Below are positions 51,535 through 64,000 of a stretch of DNA of 64,000 bases, one piece after another; within the stretch, counting starts at the first letter, position 1; the number at the start of each line of letters is the position of its first letter. Both the position numbers and the translations under genes were made by a program. The DNA is taken from NCBI GenBank assembly GCA_017308135.1, contig JAFKFM010000009.1, positions 620,001 through 684,000 on the forward strand, read 5' to 3'. Source of the stretch: Alphaproteobacteria bacterium. GTDB taxonomy: Bacteria > Pseudomonadota > Alphaproteobacteria > CACIAM-22H2. The notes under the pieces are model-generated. The model saw only the letters and a list, made by a program, of their open reading frames with translations. It did no database searches and was not told where the DNA came from.

Positions 51535-52688
51535 CCGCCCCAAACCTCCGGCCGCGATTCGCGCAACACCTCCTCGTAAACGTCGAGGGTCGCCGCGCAC
51601 ATGCGTTCCTTGGTGAAGCGGTCGTTGATATTGGCGATGGCGTGGCCCGCCAGATCGTCGCGCGCGGCGGGGTCGAGGGCGAGCGCCCGCTTGAGCGCCT
51701 CGGCCAGATCGCCCGCATCGCCGGGCTTGAACAGCCAGCCGGTTTCGTTCGGCTTCAGAATTTCGGGCGCGCCGCCATGGTCGGGCGCCACGACCGGGCG
51801 GCCCATCGCCTGCGCTTCGGCCACCACGCGGCCGAACGCCTCGGGATCGGTCGAGGCCGAGACGACGACGTCCGACAACATATAGGCCGCCGCCATGTCG
51901 TTGCAGTGATCGACGATGCGCACGATGCCTTCGAGGCCGCGCTTGCGCACCAGCGCTTCCAATTCCTTGCGATAGGCATAGCGCCCCTGATCGGAGCCGA
52001 CGAACAGCACGACGATGTCGCGCCGGCCGAGTTTCGCCGCCGCTTCGATCAGCAGCGTTTGGCCTTTCCAGCGCGTCAGGCGGCCGGGCAGCATCACCAC
52101 GGGCAGGCCGTCGGGCAGGCGCCAATCGCGCGAAAGCTTGATCACACGCTCGGCCGACACGCGCGCCGGATCGAAGCGCGACACGTCCACGCCGCGATGG
52201 ATGGTCCGCAGAATGGCGCCGGGCGTGCCGTAGTGCTTGGTCACATGGCGGGCGATGAAATCGGAGATCGCGATGACGCGCGCGCCCTTCGCCATGATCG
52301 AGTTGTACCAGCGCTTCAGCGGATTGCCGAAATTATAGGTGCCGTGGAACGTGGTCATGAAGGGAATGCCGAGCTCGCGCGCGGCGGCGCGCGCGGACCA
52401 CGCCGGCGCGCGGCTGCGCGCATGGATCAGATCCGCGCCATGCAGGCGCGCGACCTCGACCAAACGCGCCACGTTCCGGCGCAGCGTGATCGGGTTTTTC
52501 GAGCCCATCGGCAGCGTCACATGGATGCCGCCCGCGCGCTCGATCTCGCGCACCATCGGCCCGCCTTCGGAAACGACGATCGATTTCCACCCCGCCGCGA
52601 CGATGGCGGCGGAAACGTCGGCGGCCCCGCGCTCCACCCCGCCGGTGACGAGGGCGGGCAGAACCTGCATGATGGTGGGCACGCGCAT
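51531..52688 (-). CDS. Glycosyltransferase family 4
   Basis: GT-B transferase of 385 residues from the ATG at 52688. Motifs include the N-terminal IMQVLPALVTGGVERGAADV, the acceptor region MTTFHGTYNFGNPLKRWYN and the donor site DPEAFGRVVAEAQAMGRP (EX7E type). A TTG at 52754 would add a Pro/Gln-rich N-terminus and make the divergent starts overlap by one base; I prefer the ATG but the start is uncertain. It is coupled to the GT9 gene, so a role in cell-surface polysaccharide is likely. Confidence 0.87.
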   Translation of the reverse strand: MRVPTIMQVLPALVTGGVERGAADVSAAIVAAGWKSIVVSEGGPMVREIERAGGIHVTLPMGSKNPITLRRNVARLVEVARLHGADLIHARSRAPAWSARAAARELGIPFMTTFHGTYNFGNPLKRWYNSIMAKGARVIAISDFIARHVTKHYGTPGAILRTIHRGVDVSRFDPARVSAERVIKLSRDWRLPDGLPVVMLPGRLTRWKGQTLLIEAAAKLGRRDIVVLFVGSDQGRYAYRKELEALVRKRGLEGIVRIVDHCNDMAAAYMLSDVVVSASTDPEAFGRVVAEAQAMGRPVVAPDHGGAPEILKPNETGWLFKPGDAGDLAEALKRALALDPAARDDLAGHAIANINDRFTKERMCAATLDVYEEVLRESRPEVWGG

Positions 52689-52753
52689 CGGCGGCGGGGG
52701 CGGCAAATCCGCCCCGTCAGCCTGCGCGACCGTTTCTTCCTGGTTCTGGTCCA

Positions 52754-53533
52754 ATGTCCGACAATTCTACGACGGCTTCGACGCCGGCCCCCGATTTCCT
52801 AGACCCCGGCGCCGGCAGACCCCGTATCGCCTATCGCCGGATTCCCGGCAAGTCTCCCGGGATATTCTTCTGCACCGGGTTTATGTCCGACATGACCGGA
52901 TCGAAGGCTTTGGCGGTCGAGGCTTTCGCCCGCGCGCGGGGCCAGGCTGCCTTGCGTTTCGACTATTCGGGCCATGGCGAATCGGAAGGGAAATTCGCCG
53001 ATGGCTGCATCGGCGCTTGGTTCGCCGATGCGCTGGCGGCGTTCGACGCGCTGACCGAGGGCCCGCAAATCGTCGTCGGCTCGTCGATGGGCGGCTGGAT
53101 CGCGCTGCTGCTGGCCAAGGCGCGCCCCGGCCGGATCAAGGCGCTGATCGGCCTCGCCGCCGCCCCCGACTTCACCGAAGATTTGATGTGGGCGGCGATG
53201 CCCCCGCCGGTCCGCGCCGAATTGATGGACAAGGGCGTGATCTACGAGCCATCGCAATATGGCGAGGAACCCTACACGATCACCCGCAAGCTGATCGAAG
53301 ACGGGCGCGAACATCTGGTGTTGCGCGCGCCCATTGCGTTCGACGGCCCCGTGCGCCTGCTGCACGGCATGAATGACCCTGACGTGCCGTGGGAGCTCTC
53401 GCCCAAAATCGCGCGGATGGTGACGTCGCAGGACGTGCGCGTGACGCTGATCAAGGATGGCGATCATCGCCTGTCGCGCGACCAGGACCTCGATCTGCTG
53501 CGCGCCACGCTGACCGAACTAAGCGTCGAGTAG
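52754..53533 (+). CDS. Alpha/beta hydrolase
   Basis: Cytoplasmic serine hydrolase of 259 residues. The nucleophile elbow is GSSMGGW, the acid is in HGMNDPDVPW and the His in DGDHRLSR; an oxyanion region is in FFCTGFMSDMTGSK. The pattern resembles small acyl-thioesterase/ABHD10-like proteins. Its 5' end abuts the divergent GT4 gene with no clear ribosome-binding site. The 3' end overlaps the convergent SDR gene by 15 bases. Confidence 0.88.
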   Translation: MSDNSTTASTPAPDFLDPGAGRPRIAYRRIPGKSPGIFFCTGFMSDMTGSKALAVEAFARARGQAALRFDYSGHGESEGKFADGCIGAWFADALAAFDALTEGPQIVVGSSMGGWIALLLAKARPGRIKALIGLAAAPDFTEDLMWAAMPPPVRAELMDKGVIYEPSQYGEEPYTITRKLIEDGREHLVLRAPIAFDGPVRLLHGMNDPDVPWELSPKIARMVTSQDVRVTLIKDGDHRLSRDQDLDLLRATLTELSVE

Positions 53534-54424
53534 CGCCCTAAGCCCCGCGCGATAATCGGGATAAGCGAGCTTCACGCCCAGCGCTTCCTTGATCTTCAAA
53601 TTCGAGACGCGCTTGTTGTCGGTATAGAAGCTGCGCGCCATCTCGCTCATCGCCGACGCGGCTTGCGCATAAGGGATTTCGGGCGGCGCTTCCACGCCCA
53701 GCAGCGCGCAGGCATAGGCGATCACGTCTTGCGGCGGGGCGGGATCGTCGTCGCAGACGTTATAGACCGCCCCCGGATCGGGCTTGGCGATCGAGGCTTC
53801 GAGGACATTGGCGATATCCTCGACATGGATGCGGCTGAACACTTGGCCCGGCTTGACGATGCGCTTGGCCTTGCCGTCGCGCACCGTGTCGAGCGCCGAA
53901 CGCCCGGCGCCGTAGATCCCGGCGAGGCGGAAGATATGGACCTTGTGGCCGACGCGCCCCAAGGCCTGCCAAGCGTCTTCGGCCGCGACGCGCGCGGCCC
54001 CGCGCGGCCCCGACGGATGCAAGGCCGCGCGCTCGTCGACCCAATCCCCATCCCTGTCGCCGTAGACGCCGGTGGTCGAGAGATAGCCGATCCATTTGAC
54101 GCCTTCGAGACGCAGAAGATCGTTGCCGTGGATATCGATGACGGGATCGCCCGTCCCGTCGGGCGGGACGCTCGCCAGAATATGCGTGGCGCCGTCCAGC
54201 GCGCCCGGCGGCAAGGGATGCGCGCGGTCGAATACGAAGGTCTCGATCCCCTCGGCGGTCAGCGCCGCGGCCTTGTCGGCCGAGCGGCACGTGCCCGCGA
54301 CGCGCCAATGCTTGGCCATCAAGCGGCGCGCCAGCGTCAGCGCCGAAAAGCCCAGCCCGAAGCAAAAAAGCCGGTTGGCGCGCGCGGGATGGGGCGGCAG
54401 GCCGCCGGCGAAACGAAGCTCCAT
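53519..54424 (-). CDS. NAD(P)-binding SDR/epimerase-like protein (YeeZ type)
   Basis: Extended SDR-like protein of 301 residues. The cofactor loop is CFGLGFSALTLARRL near residue 21-35, in place of the usual GxxGxxG. The later YLSTTGVYGDRDGDWVDE carries the Tyr region, and RIHVEDIANVLEASI is typical. It resembles the YeeZ family of unknown function. ATG at 54424 is at the edge of the divergent TPR gene's promoter region. Confidence 0.83.
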   Translation of the reverse strand: MELRFAGGLPPHPARANRLFCFGLGFSALTLARRLMAKHWRVAGTCRSADKAAALTAEGIETFVFDRAHPLPPGALDGATHILASVPPDGTGDPVIDIHGNDLLRLEGVKWIGYLSTTGVYGDRDGDWVDERAALHPSGPRGAARVAAEDAWQALGRVGHKVHIFRLAGIYGAGRSALDTVRDGKAKRIVKPGQVFSRIHVEDIANVLEASIAKPDPGAVYNVCDDDPAPPQDVIAYACALLGVEAPPEIPYAQAASAMSEMARSFYTDNKRVSNLKIKEALGVKLAYPDYRAGLRALLDA

Positions 54425-54474
54425 GCGTTCTATATATGGCGCGGACGGGCGCTTGGCGCTACATCCTCGGCGCT

Positions 54475-55335
54475 ATGAAACGCTTTCTGCCGCTTCTCGC
54501 CCTTGCCGCTTTAACGCTGCCGCCCGCCGAGCTCGCCGCGCAAAACCGCACGCCGGTCGCGCGCGAGCTGGCCCCCGCCCCGCCCCGCCCCGTGCCGCCG
54601 CGCCCGCGCCTGCGGCTGGAAACGCCCGCCCAGACCCAGGGCGAATACGATCGCTGCCTGGCGCGCGCCGAACGCGATCCGGAAGGCGCCTACGAGGACG
54701 CGATGAACTGGGCGCGCGCACGCGGCGGCGGCGACCCCGCCTTGCATTGCGCGGCGATCGCGCTGTTCGCCCAAGGCAGCTTTCGCATGTCGGCGGCGGC
54801 GTTCACCGAATTGGCGGAAACGACGCGCGACAAGCGCGCCGCGATCCGCGCCGACATGACCGCGCAAGCCGGCCATGCCTGGATGATCGCGGGCGATGCC
54901 ACGAACGCGCTGGCCGCGTTCGACGCGGCGGTCGAAATCGCCCCCGACGCGGCGATCTATCACGCCGACCGCGCCGAAGCGTTGGCGGCGTTGGGCCAAG
55001 ATTGGGACGCGATCGACGCGTTGAACCGGGCGAGCGACCTCGATCCCAATCGCGGCGAGATCTACGCGATGCGCGCTTCGCTCTATCGCAAGCTCAACAC
55101 GCTCGACCTCGCCGCCGAGGACGCGAACCAGGCGGTGCGACTTGCCCCCAAACTGCCCGAGGCGTGGCTGGAGCGCGGCATCGTCAATCGCTTGAAGAAC
55201 GACAAGAACGCCGCGCGGCGCGATTTCCGCGAGGTCGTGCTGCTCGACGGCGACGGCCCGGTGGGCGACGCGGCGCGCGAGAATATCGAGCGCATGGAGC
55301 TCGATTCCGGCCCGCCGGTCAATCGCCGGCGCTAA
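54475..55335 (+). CDS. Exported TPR-repeat protein
   Basis: Predicted periplasmic protein of 286 residues. A signal peptide ends near ELAA/Q at residue 22, then a Pro/Arg-rich linker. From about residue 120 at least three or four tetratricopeptide repeats follow (AGHAWMIAGDATNALAAFDA, ADRAEALAALGQDWDAIDAL, MRASLYRKLNTLDLAAEDAN). It probably mediates protein contacts. The start at 54475 is chosen because it places the signal peptide first. The stop overlaps the pentapeptide gene by CTAA. Confidence 0.85.
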   Translation: MKRFLPLLALAALTLPPAELAAQNRTPVARELAPAPPRPVPPRPRLRLETPAQTQGEYDRCLARAERDPEGAYEDAMNWARARGGGDPALHCAAIALFAQGSFRMSAAAFTELAETTRDKRAAIRADMTAQAGHAWMIAGDATNALAAFDAAVEIAPDAAIYHADRAEALAALGQDWDAIDALNRASDLDPNRGEIYAMRASLYRKLNTLDLAAEDANQAVRLAPKLPEAWLERGIVNRLKNDKNAARRDFREVVLLDGDGPVGDAARENIERMELDSGPPVNRRR

Positions 55336-56645
55336 CGCTTCGCGGTTTCGAGCTTGGCGCCGTTCAAATCGGCGCGCTGCGTGTTGGCGTGGCGCAGATC
55401 GGCACCCGCGAAATCGACGTCGCGCAGGATCGCGCGGCGCAAACTTGCCGCCACCAGCTTGGCGCCGGCGAAATTCGCCCCGGCCGCCTGAACGTCGTTG
55501 AGGCGCGCCGCCCAGAAGGGCCGCGGCCCCTTGGGATCGAGCGGGACGGGCGATAGATCGGCGTTGCGCAAATCGGCCCCCATCAAATTCGATTTGATCA
55601 GCGTGGCGCCGCGCATTTTCGCGTTCACGAATTTCGCGTTCTTCAGCAGGCAGCTTTGCAGCGTCGCGAAGGTCAGATCGCAGCCCGAGAAATCCGCGCC
55701 GGTGAAGGTGCAGCGCACGAATTTGGCGGCCGACAGATTGCAGCCCGCGAATTCCGCGTGCCCCAGATCGTAACCTTCGAGGAAAAGCTGCGTGCCTTCC
55801 TTGCCTTGCGTATCGACCCACAGCGCGTGCTGCGTCACCGCATCGATCGCGTTGAAACCGATGCGCGACGGATCGACCGGATATTTGGCGTGGGCGAGTT
55901 TCATATCCTGCTGGAAGGCGCCGTCGAACGACGCGGCGGCGAGGTCGGCCCCTTCGAGATTCGTGCGGTGCATCTTGGCGTCGGCGAAGCTCGCCCCGGC
56001 CAGCACGCAATTCGACAAATTGCAGTCCGAAAGATCGGTGCCCTTGAACACCGCACCGGTCAGATCGGCCCCCGACAAATCGGCGCCGATCAAACTGGCG
56101 CCCGACAGATTGCAGTTGGTGAGGTCGGTCTTGTGGCCTGCCGCACGGCCGATACGCGCATCGGAAAGATTGGCGCCGATGAACGACGCCCCCTCGGCGT
56201 TCGTATTGGCGCGCGCCGAGCCCGAATAATCGAGCTCGCCGTCCTTGCCCGCCTTGATCATCACGCCGTCGCGCAGATCGGCCTTGTGCAGCGTCGCCCC
56301 CTCGAAATCGGCGCCGACCAGCGACGCGGCGCGGAAATCGCTGCGCGTGCAATCGGCATCGATGAAGGTCGTGCGGCGGATATCCGCGCCGAAGAAACTC
56401 GCGCGCGTCAATTTCGCGCGGCTGAAATCGCTTTCGACGAACGACCCGCCGACGAATTCGGCGTCGGTCAGATCGTGGTCGTTGAAGTCGAGACGGCTGG
56501 CTTCGACACCTTTCAGGATCAGGCGCTTGCCGCCCGCCTTGCCCTTCAACCACGCCTCGTGCGCGGCGATCAGCCGATCGAGAATCGGCTGAACCATACG
56601 CACGGGCGCCGTGCGTTCGTCTTGCTGGGGAACCGGGGAATTCAT
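55332..56645 (-). CDS. Pentapeptide-repeat protein
   Basis: Protein of 437 residues dominated by A(D/N)LxX-type repeats in several blocks from about residue 55 to the end, for example ADLSGADLTGAVFKGTDLSD and ADLRNADLS. Such repeats form a right-handed quadrilateral beta-helix. A spacer around residues 240-300 interrupts the helix. There is no signal peptide. Some family members mimic DNA and protect gyrase, but most have unknown roles and this one has no diagnostic feature for that. ATG at 56645 is preferred over a TTG/GTG extension to 56693. Confidence 0.88.
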   Translation of the reverse strand: MNSPVPQQDERTAPVRMVQPILDRLIAAHEAWLKGKAGGKRLILKGVEASRLDFNDHDLTDAEFVGGSFVESDFSRAKLTRASFFGADIRRTTFIDADCTRSDFRAASLVGADFEGATLHKADLRDGVMIKAGKDGELDYSGSARANTNAEGASFIGANLSDARIGRAAGHKTDLTNCNLSGASLIGADLSGADLTGAVFKGTDLSDCNLSNCVLAGASFADAKMHRTNLEGADLAAASFDGAFQQDMKLAHAKYPVDPSRIGFNAIDAVTQHALWVDTQGKEGTQLFLEGYDLGHAEFAGCNLSAAKFVRCTFTGADFSGCDLTFATLQSCLLKNAKFVNAKMRGATLIKSNLMGADLRNADLSPVPLDPKGPRPFWAARLNDVQAAGANFAGAKLVAASLRRAILRDVDFAGADLRHANTQRADLNGAKLETAKR

Positions 56646-56728
56646 CTGTCTCGCAATCACGCTCGTTCGACGTAGAACGGACGAGTTTAGCAAAACAGGG
56701 TTAATGGTCCGTAGATAAGCACAATTAG

Positions 56729-56758
56729 ATTGTATCGTAACTTATTGCCGCCGCATAA
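56729..56758 (-). promoter_or_regulatory. Candidate promoter of the pentapeptide-repeat gene
   Basis: On the minus strand TTATGC (56753-56758) and TACAAT (56729-56734) are 18 bases apart in an AT-rich 145-base spacer. The leader would be about 80 bases. Confidence 0.4.
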
Positions 56759-56790
56759 TTTTTTGGACGGCGTCAGAAATCACGACAACT

Positions 56791-57459
56791 TCAAAAATCC
56801 AAGTCGGCGTAATGCGTTGGCGGCGGCGAGCCGGGAATATGGTCGGCCAAAAGCGGGCGGAAGGACGGCCGGCTTTTGATCCGCGCATACCACTCCTTCG
56901 CGCGGGGATGGGCATCCCACGGCACGTCGCCCATATAGTCGAGCGTCGAGAGATGGGCGGCGGCCGCGATATCGGCAAGGCTGAAACTCTCCCCCGCCAG
57001 GAAGCGCCGGCGTTCGGCGAGCCAGCCCAGATACTCCATGTGGTAGCGGATATTCTGGTAGCCCGCGCGGATCGCCTGGCTCGACGGCTCGCCCGTGCCC
57101 AGAAAGCGCTTGAGCAGCTTCTCGCGATAGAGGCAATCGACGACTTCGCGCGCGAATTTCTCGTCGAACCACGCGACGAGGCGGCGGATCTCCGCGCGCT
57201 GCTCGGGCGAATCGCCCAACAATTTGCGCTCGGGGTAGGCTTCGTCGAGATGTTCGCAGATCGCTTGGCTATGGCAGATCGCATAGCCCGCTTCCTCGAT
57301 CAGCACCGGCACGGTGCCCGCCGGATTCAGCGCAAGAAAATCGGGCCGCCGTTCCCAGGTCTTCTCGACCTTGAGTTCGACGTCGAGGCGCTTTTCCGCC
57401 ATCGCCACGCGGACTTTCCGGCAAAACGGCGACAGTGGCTGGTGAAGCAAGGTACGCAT
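56791..57459 (-). CDS. Glutathione S-transferase family protein
   Basis: Cytoplasmic GST of 222 residues. The thioredoxin-like N-terminal domain begins LLHQPLSPFCRKVRVAMAEK and contains the cis-Pro region GTVPVLIEE and the glutathione-binding CHSQAICEHLDE. The helical C-terminal domain includes FSLADIAAAAHLSTLDYMGD. A CPxC-like Cys-Arg at residues 13-14 could act in place of Tyr or Ser. It follows the ExoD gene by 19 bases on the same strand. Confidence 0.92.
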   Translation of the reverse strand: MRTLLHQPLSPFCRKVRVAMAEKRLDVELKVEKTWERRPDFLALNPAGTVPVLIEEAGYAICHSQAICEHLDEAYPERKLLGDSPEQRAEIRRLVAWFDEKFAREVVDCLYREKLLKRFLGTGEPSSQAIRAGYQNIRYHMEYLGWLAERRRFLAGESFSLADIAAAAHLSTLDYMGDVPWDAHPRAKEWYARIKSRPSFRPLLADHIPGSPPPTHYADLDF

Positions 57460-57478
57460 GCGAATCGATGGGGCGATT

Positions 57479-58075
57479 CTACGCCAGTCCGAGCGCGCTT
57501 GCCCCCCAAATCAGCGCCGTCGTGAAAGCGACCGCCGCGGCGGCACAGGCGGCGAGTCCGATCGCGACCGCCACGCCGTCGCGCGCCATCAAGCCCAAGG
57601 CCAGAATCGTCGTCGCGGCGGACGGGATCAGCGGCAAAAAGGGCAGCGGGATCAGCAACAGAATCGCCTCGGCGATCGCGACCGCGCCGATGAAACGGCG
57701 CATCGATGGCGCGACAAGCACCGGCAAACGCGGCCGCAGGAGTTTCTCCGCCGCGTTCAAGGCCGGCGTCAAATAGGCGACGATGCCGCGCGCGCGGGGC
57801 CGTGCTACGCCGAGCCGCGCGAGGAAGCCCGGCAGTTTCGGGCTGTCGATGCCCAGCGCCATCTGTGCGGCGATCAGCGCCAAAGGCAGCGCGAAAATCG
57901 TCGAGAATCCCGGCAGCGATGGGCCGGGCGTGAGATTCGGGGCCGCGAACAGGAACAGCAACACGCCATAGCCGCGCGATTCGAGCTTCGCGACCATTTC
58001 GCCCAATGTCGCCTTCACGTCGTCCGGCCCGTCGACGGCGCGGGCGAAAGCGGCGGCCAGCCCCAGATCGCTCAT
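57479..58075 (-). CDS. ExoD-family membrane protein
   Basis: Inner-membrane protein of 198 residues with four to five hydrophobic segments. The blocks SRGYGVLLFLFAAPNLTPGP and GFSTIFALPLALIAAQMALG are diagnostic of ExoD, associated with exopolysaccharide production in rhizobia. ATG at 58075 overlaps the TVP38/DedA gene stop (ATGA), so they are co-translated. Confidence 0.9.
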   Translation of the reverse strand: MSDLGLAAAFARAVDGPDDVKATLGEMVAKLESRGYGVLLFLFAAPNLTPGPSLPGFSTIFALPLALIAAQMALGIDSPKLPGFLARLGVARPRARGIVAYLTPALNAAEKLLRPRLPVLVAPSMRRFIGAVAIAEAILLLIPLPFLPLIPSAATTILALGLMARDGVAVAIGLAACAAAAVAFTTALIWGASALGLA

Positions 58076-58731
58076 CGCGGTTCCTTTCGCCGCACGAAGA
58101 AGCTCAACGCCAGCACGACGACGCCGACGGCGCCGGCGATCAGCAGCGGATCGCGCGCGGCGGCAAGCCCGTCTTCCATTGCCAAGCGCCCGGCCGCCCC
58201 CGCTTGAACGAAGATCGCCGCATAGGGCAAAGAGCCGATCAACGTGCCGAGCGCGAATTGGCGCCACGACAACGCGCTGAGCCCCAGACCGTAATTGACG
58301 AGCGCGCCGGGGATGGGCGTCAAACGCAACAAAGCGATCGTGCGCCAGCCGCCCGCTTCGGCGCGCGCGATCCAGGGCCCGATCTTGGGCAAAGCATGGG
58401 GCACGATCGCACCCGCATTGACGAATCTTGCGAGGTGAAAGGCGAGCGAAGCGCCCGCCAGCGTGCCCAACAATGCCCAAAACAAACCGCCCGCGACGCC
58501 GAACAAGGCCCCCGCCGCCAGCGCCAGCGCCCAGCGCGGGATCGACACCATCGTGCCCGCGATATGCAAGGCGGCGAAAGCAAGGCCTGCGAGCGCGCCC
58601 CAGGATTCGACCCACGCGACGATGCCGCGCGCGTCGATCGAATCGCGATTGATAAAGACGGCCGCGATCCCCGCGATCACGAGGATGACGGGCACGAGAC
58701 GCAAAACGAAAGGCGGGCGACGTGAAGTCAT
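58072..58731 (-). CDS. TVP38/DedA (VTT-domain) membrane protein
   Basis: Inner-membrane protein of 219 residues with about five hydrophobic segments. The VTT core is visible in AAGALFGVAGGLFWALLGTL, then LLRLTPIPGALVNYGLGLS, the Arg/Pro motif shared with DedA lipid-transport proteins. The start ATG at 58731 is chosen over one 13 codons upstream because of an AAGGCGGG site. It lies 22 bases after gltB on the same strand and could be part of the gltDB transcript. Confidence 0.9.
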   Translation of the reverse strand: MTSRRPPFVLRLVPVILVIAGIAAVFINRDSIDARGIVAWVESWGALAGLAFAALHIAGTMVSIPRWALALAAGALFGVAGGLFWALLGTLAGASLAFHLARFVNAGAIVPHALPKIGPWIARAEAGGWRTIALLRLTPIPGALVNYGLGLSALSWRQFALGTLIGSLPYAAIFVQAGAAGRLAMEDGLAAARDPLLIAGAVGVVVLALSFFVRRKEPR

Positions 58732-58753
58732 GTCGCCCGCCTTATCGCATGGT

Positions 58754-63307
<4,554 letters not shown>

Positions 63308-63318
63308 GGCGCGCTCCC

Positions 63319-64000
63319 TTATTCCGCGGCCGCGGCGGCGGGCTTCACCTTCGCCGCCAGGAATTTATGGATCTGGTCGGCGGCATCGCGCCCGTCGCGG
63401 ATGGCCCAAACGACGAGCGAGGCGCCGCGCACGATGTCGCCGGCGGCGAACACGCCGTCGAGCGAGGTCATCATCGTGCGGTGGTTCACCTTCAACGTGC
63501 CCCAGCGCGTGACCGAGAGTTCGGGGGCGCCGAACATCGTGGGCACATCCTCGGGATCGAAGCCGAGCGCTTCGATGGCGAGGTCGCAGGGCAGTTCGAA
63601 GGACGAGCCTTCGATCTTTTCCGGCACTTGGCGGCCGGTCGCGTCGGCAATACCCAAACGCATGCGATAGGCGCGTACCGCGCCCACCGGCTCGGCGCCC
63701 GCTTTCTTCGCTTTCGCTTTCGCCGCTTTGGCGACGAAGGCTTCGGGGGCGGCGAGCCACACGAATTCCACGCCTTCTTCCTCGGCGTTGGCGACCTCGC
63801 GCTGCGAGCCCGGCATGTTCTTCTTGTCGCGGCGATAGAGGCACTTCACCGACTTGGCGCCCTGACGGACCGCCGTGCGCACGCAATCCATCGCCGTGTC
63901 GCCGCCGCCGATGACGACGACATGCTTGCCCGCGGCGTCGAGCGCACCGCTGTCGAATTCCGGCACGTCGTCGCCCAGGCCCTTGCGGTTGGACGCGGTC
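63319..64000 (-). CDS. gltD: Glutamate synthase small chain, C-terminal part (5' end outside window)
   Basis: NADPH-binding flavoprotein that feeds electrons to GltB. The window contains the last 226 codons, and the frame stays open to base 64000. The NADPH Rossmann motif is VVVIGGGDTAMDCVRTA, the block LYRRDKKNMPGSQREV follows, and the final FAD motif is GVFAAGDIVRGASLVVWAI. Cofactor and Fe-S domains at the N-terminus lie beyond the window. It is transcribed before gltB. Confidence 0.96.
   Translation of the reverse strand, partial: TASNRKGLGDDVPEFDSGALDAAGKHVVVIGGGDTAMDCVRTAVRQGAKSVKCLYRRDKKNMPGSQREVANAEEEGVEFVWLAAPEAFVAKAAKAKAKKAGAEPVGAVRAYRMRLGIADATGRQVPEKIEGSSFELPCDLAIEALGFDPEDVPTMFGAPELSVTRWGTLKVNHRTMMTSLDGVFAAGDIVRGASLVVWAIRDGRDAADQIHKFLAAKVKPAAAAAE

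Overview
The window is GC-rich bacterial chromosome (about two thirds G+C by eye) with very tight gene packing. Gene content points to an alphaproteobacterium, probably Rhodospirillales-like. Evidence is an lspA followed by a DUF3035/BamF-type lipoprotein and a pair of M16 peptidases, an endonuclease-type MutL, a DUF1289 protein, FixL-type heme PAS domains, ExoD, and an Anbu/alpha-E/ATP-grasp cluster. This is inference from gene types; no 16S gene is present. There is no CRISPR array, transposase or integrase.

Layout. 1-8.0 kb: ileS (3' part)-lspA-lipoprotein-M16-M16, then pgi-mutL, mostly joined by 1-4 base overlaps. 8.1-11.9 kb: an iron-type ABC uptake operon with a Fur-like operator and a terminal methyltransferase. 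11.9-18.9 kb: DMT exporter and divergent LysR gene, an EAL phosphodiesterase with degenerate GGDEF, an acyl-CoA synthetase/ketopantoate-reductase pair, and two overlapping small Cys-rich genes. 18.9-25.2 kb (minus strand): a salicylyl-CoA-hydroxylase-type fusion enzyme, then ATP-grasp/alpha-E/Anbu/TauE. 25.3-31.9 kb: mixed enzymes plus an AT-rich papain-like protease gene. 31.9-35.9 kb: LysR-amidohydrolase-gamma-glutamylcyclotransferase-truncated hemoglobin-alternative oxidase on the minus strand.

36-42.5 kb is the accessory part. It holds a hybrid histidine kinase with two FixL-type heme PAS domains, an SDR pseudogene, a broken duplicate of a nearby VOC gene, an AT-rich OLD-family ATPase/nuclease (candidate phage defence), and repeats of the 3' end of a tRNA-Ser(GGA). 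42.6-52.7 kb returns to core genes: lepA, pheST, rplT, rpmI, a cold-shock gene placed between rpmI and infC on the other strand, infC with a probable AUC start, and two glycosyltransferases. 52.7-58.7 kb: hydrolase, SDR, TPR protein, pentapeptide-repeat protein, GST, ExoD and a DedA/TVP38 protein. 58.7-64 kb: gltB and the 3' part of gltD.

The most informative loci are the truncated hemoglobin/alternative oxidase operon, the double-heme-PAS kinase, the Anbu cluster, the OLD nuclease next to tRNA-Ser, and the non-canonical starts (CTG for an M16 peptidase, AUC for infC). Housekeeping promoters recognisable by eye share a TTGNCN - 16/17 bp - TAT/TAC pattern.
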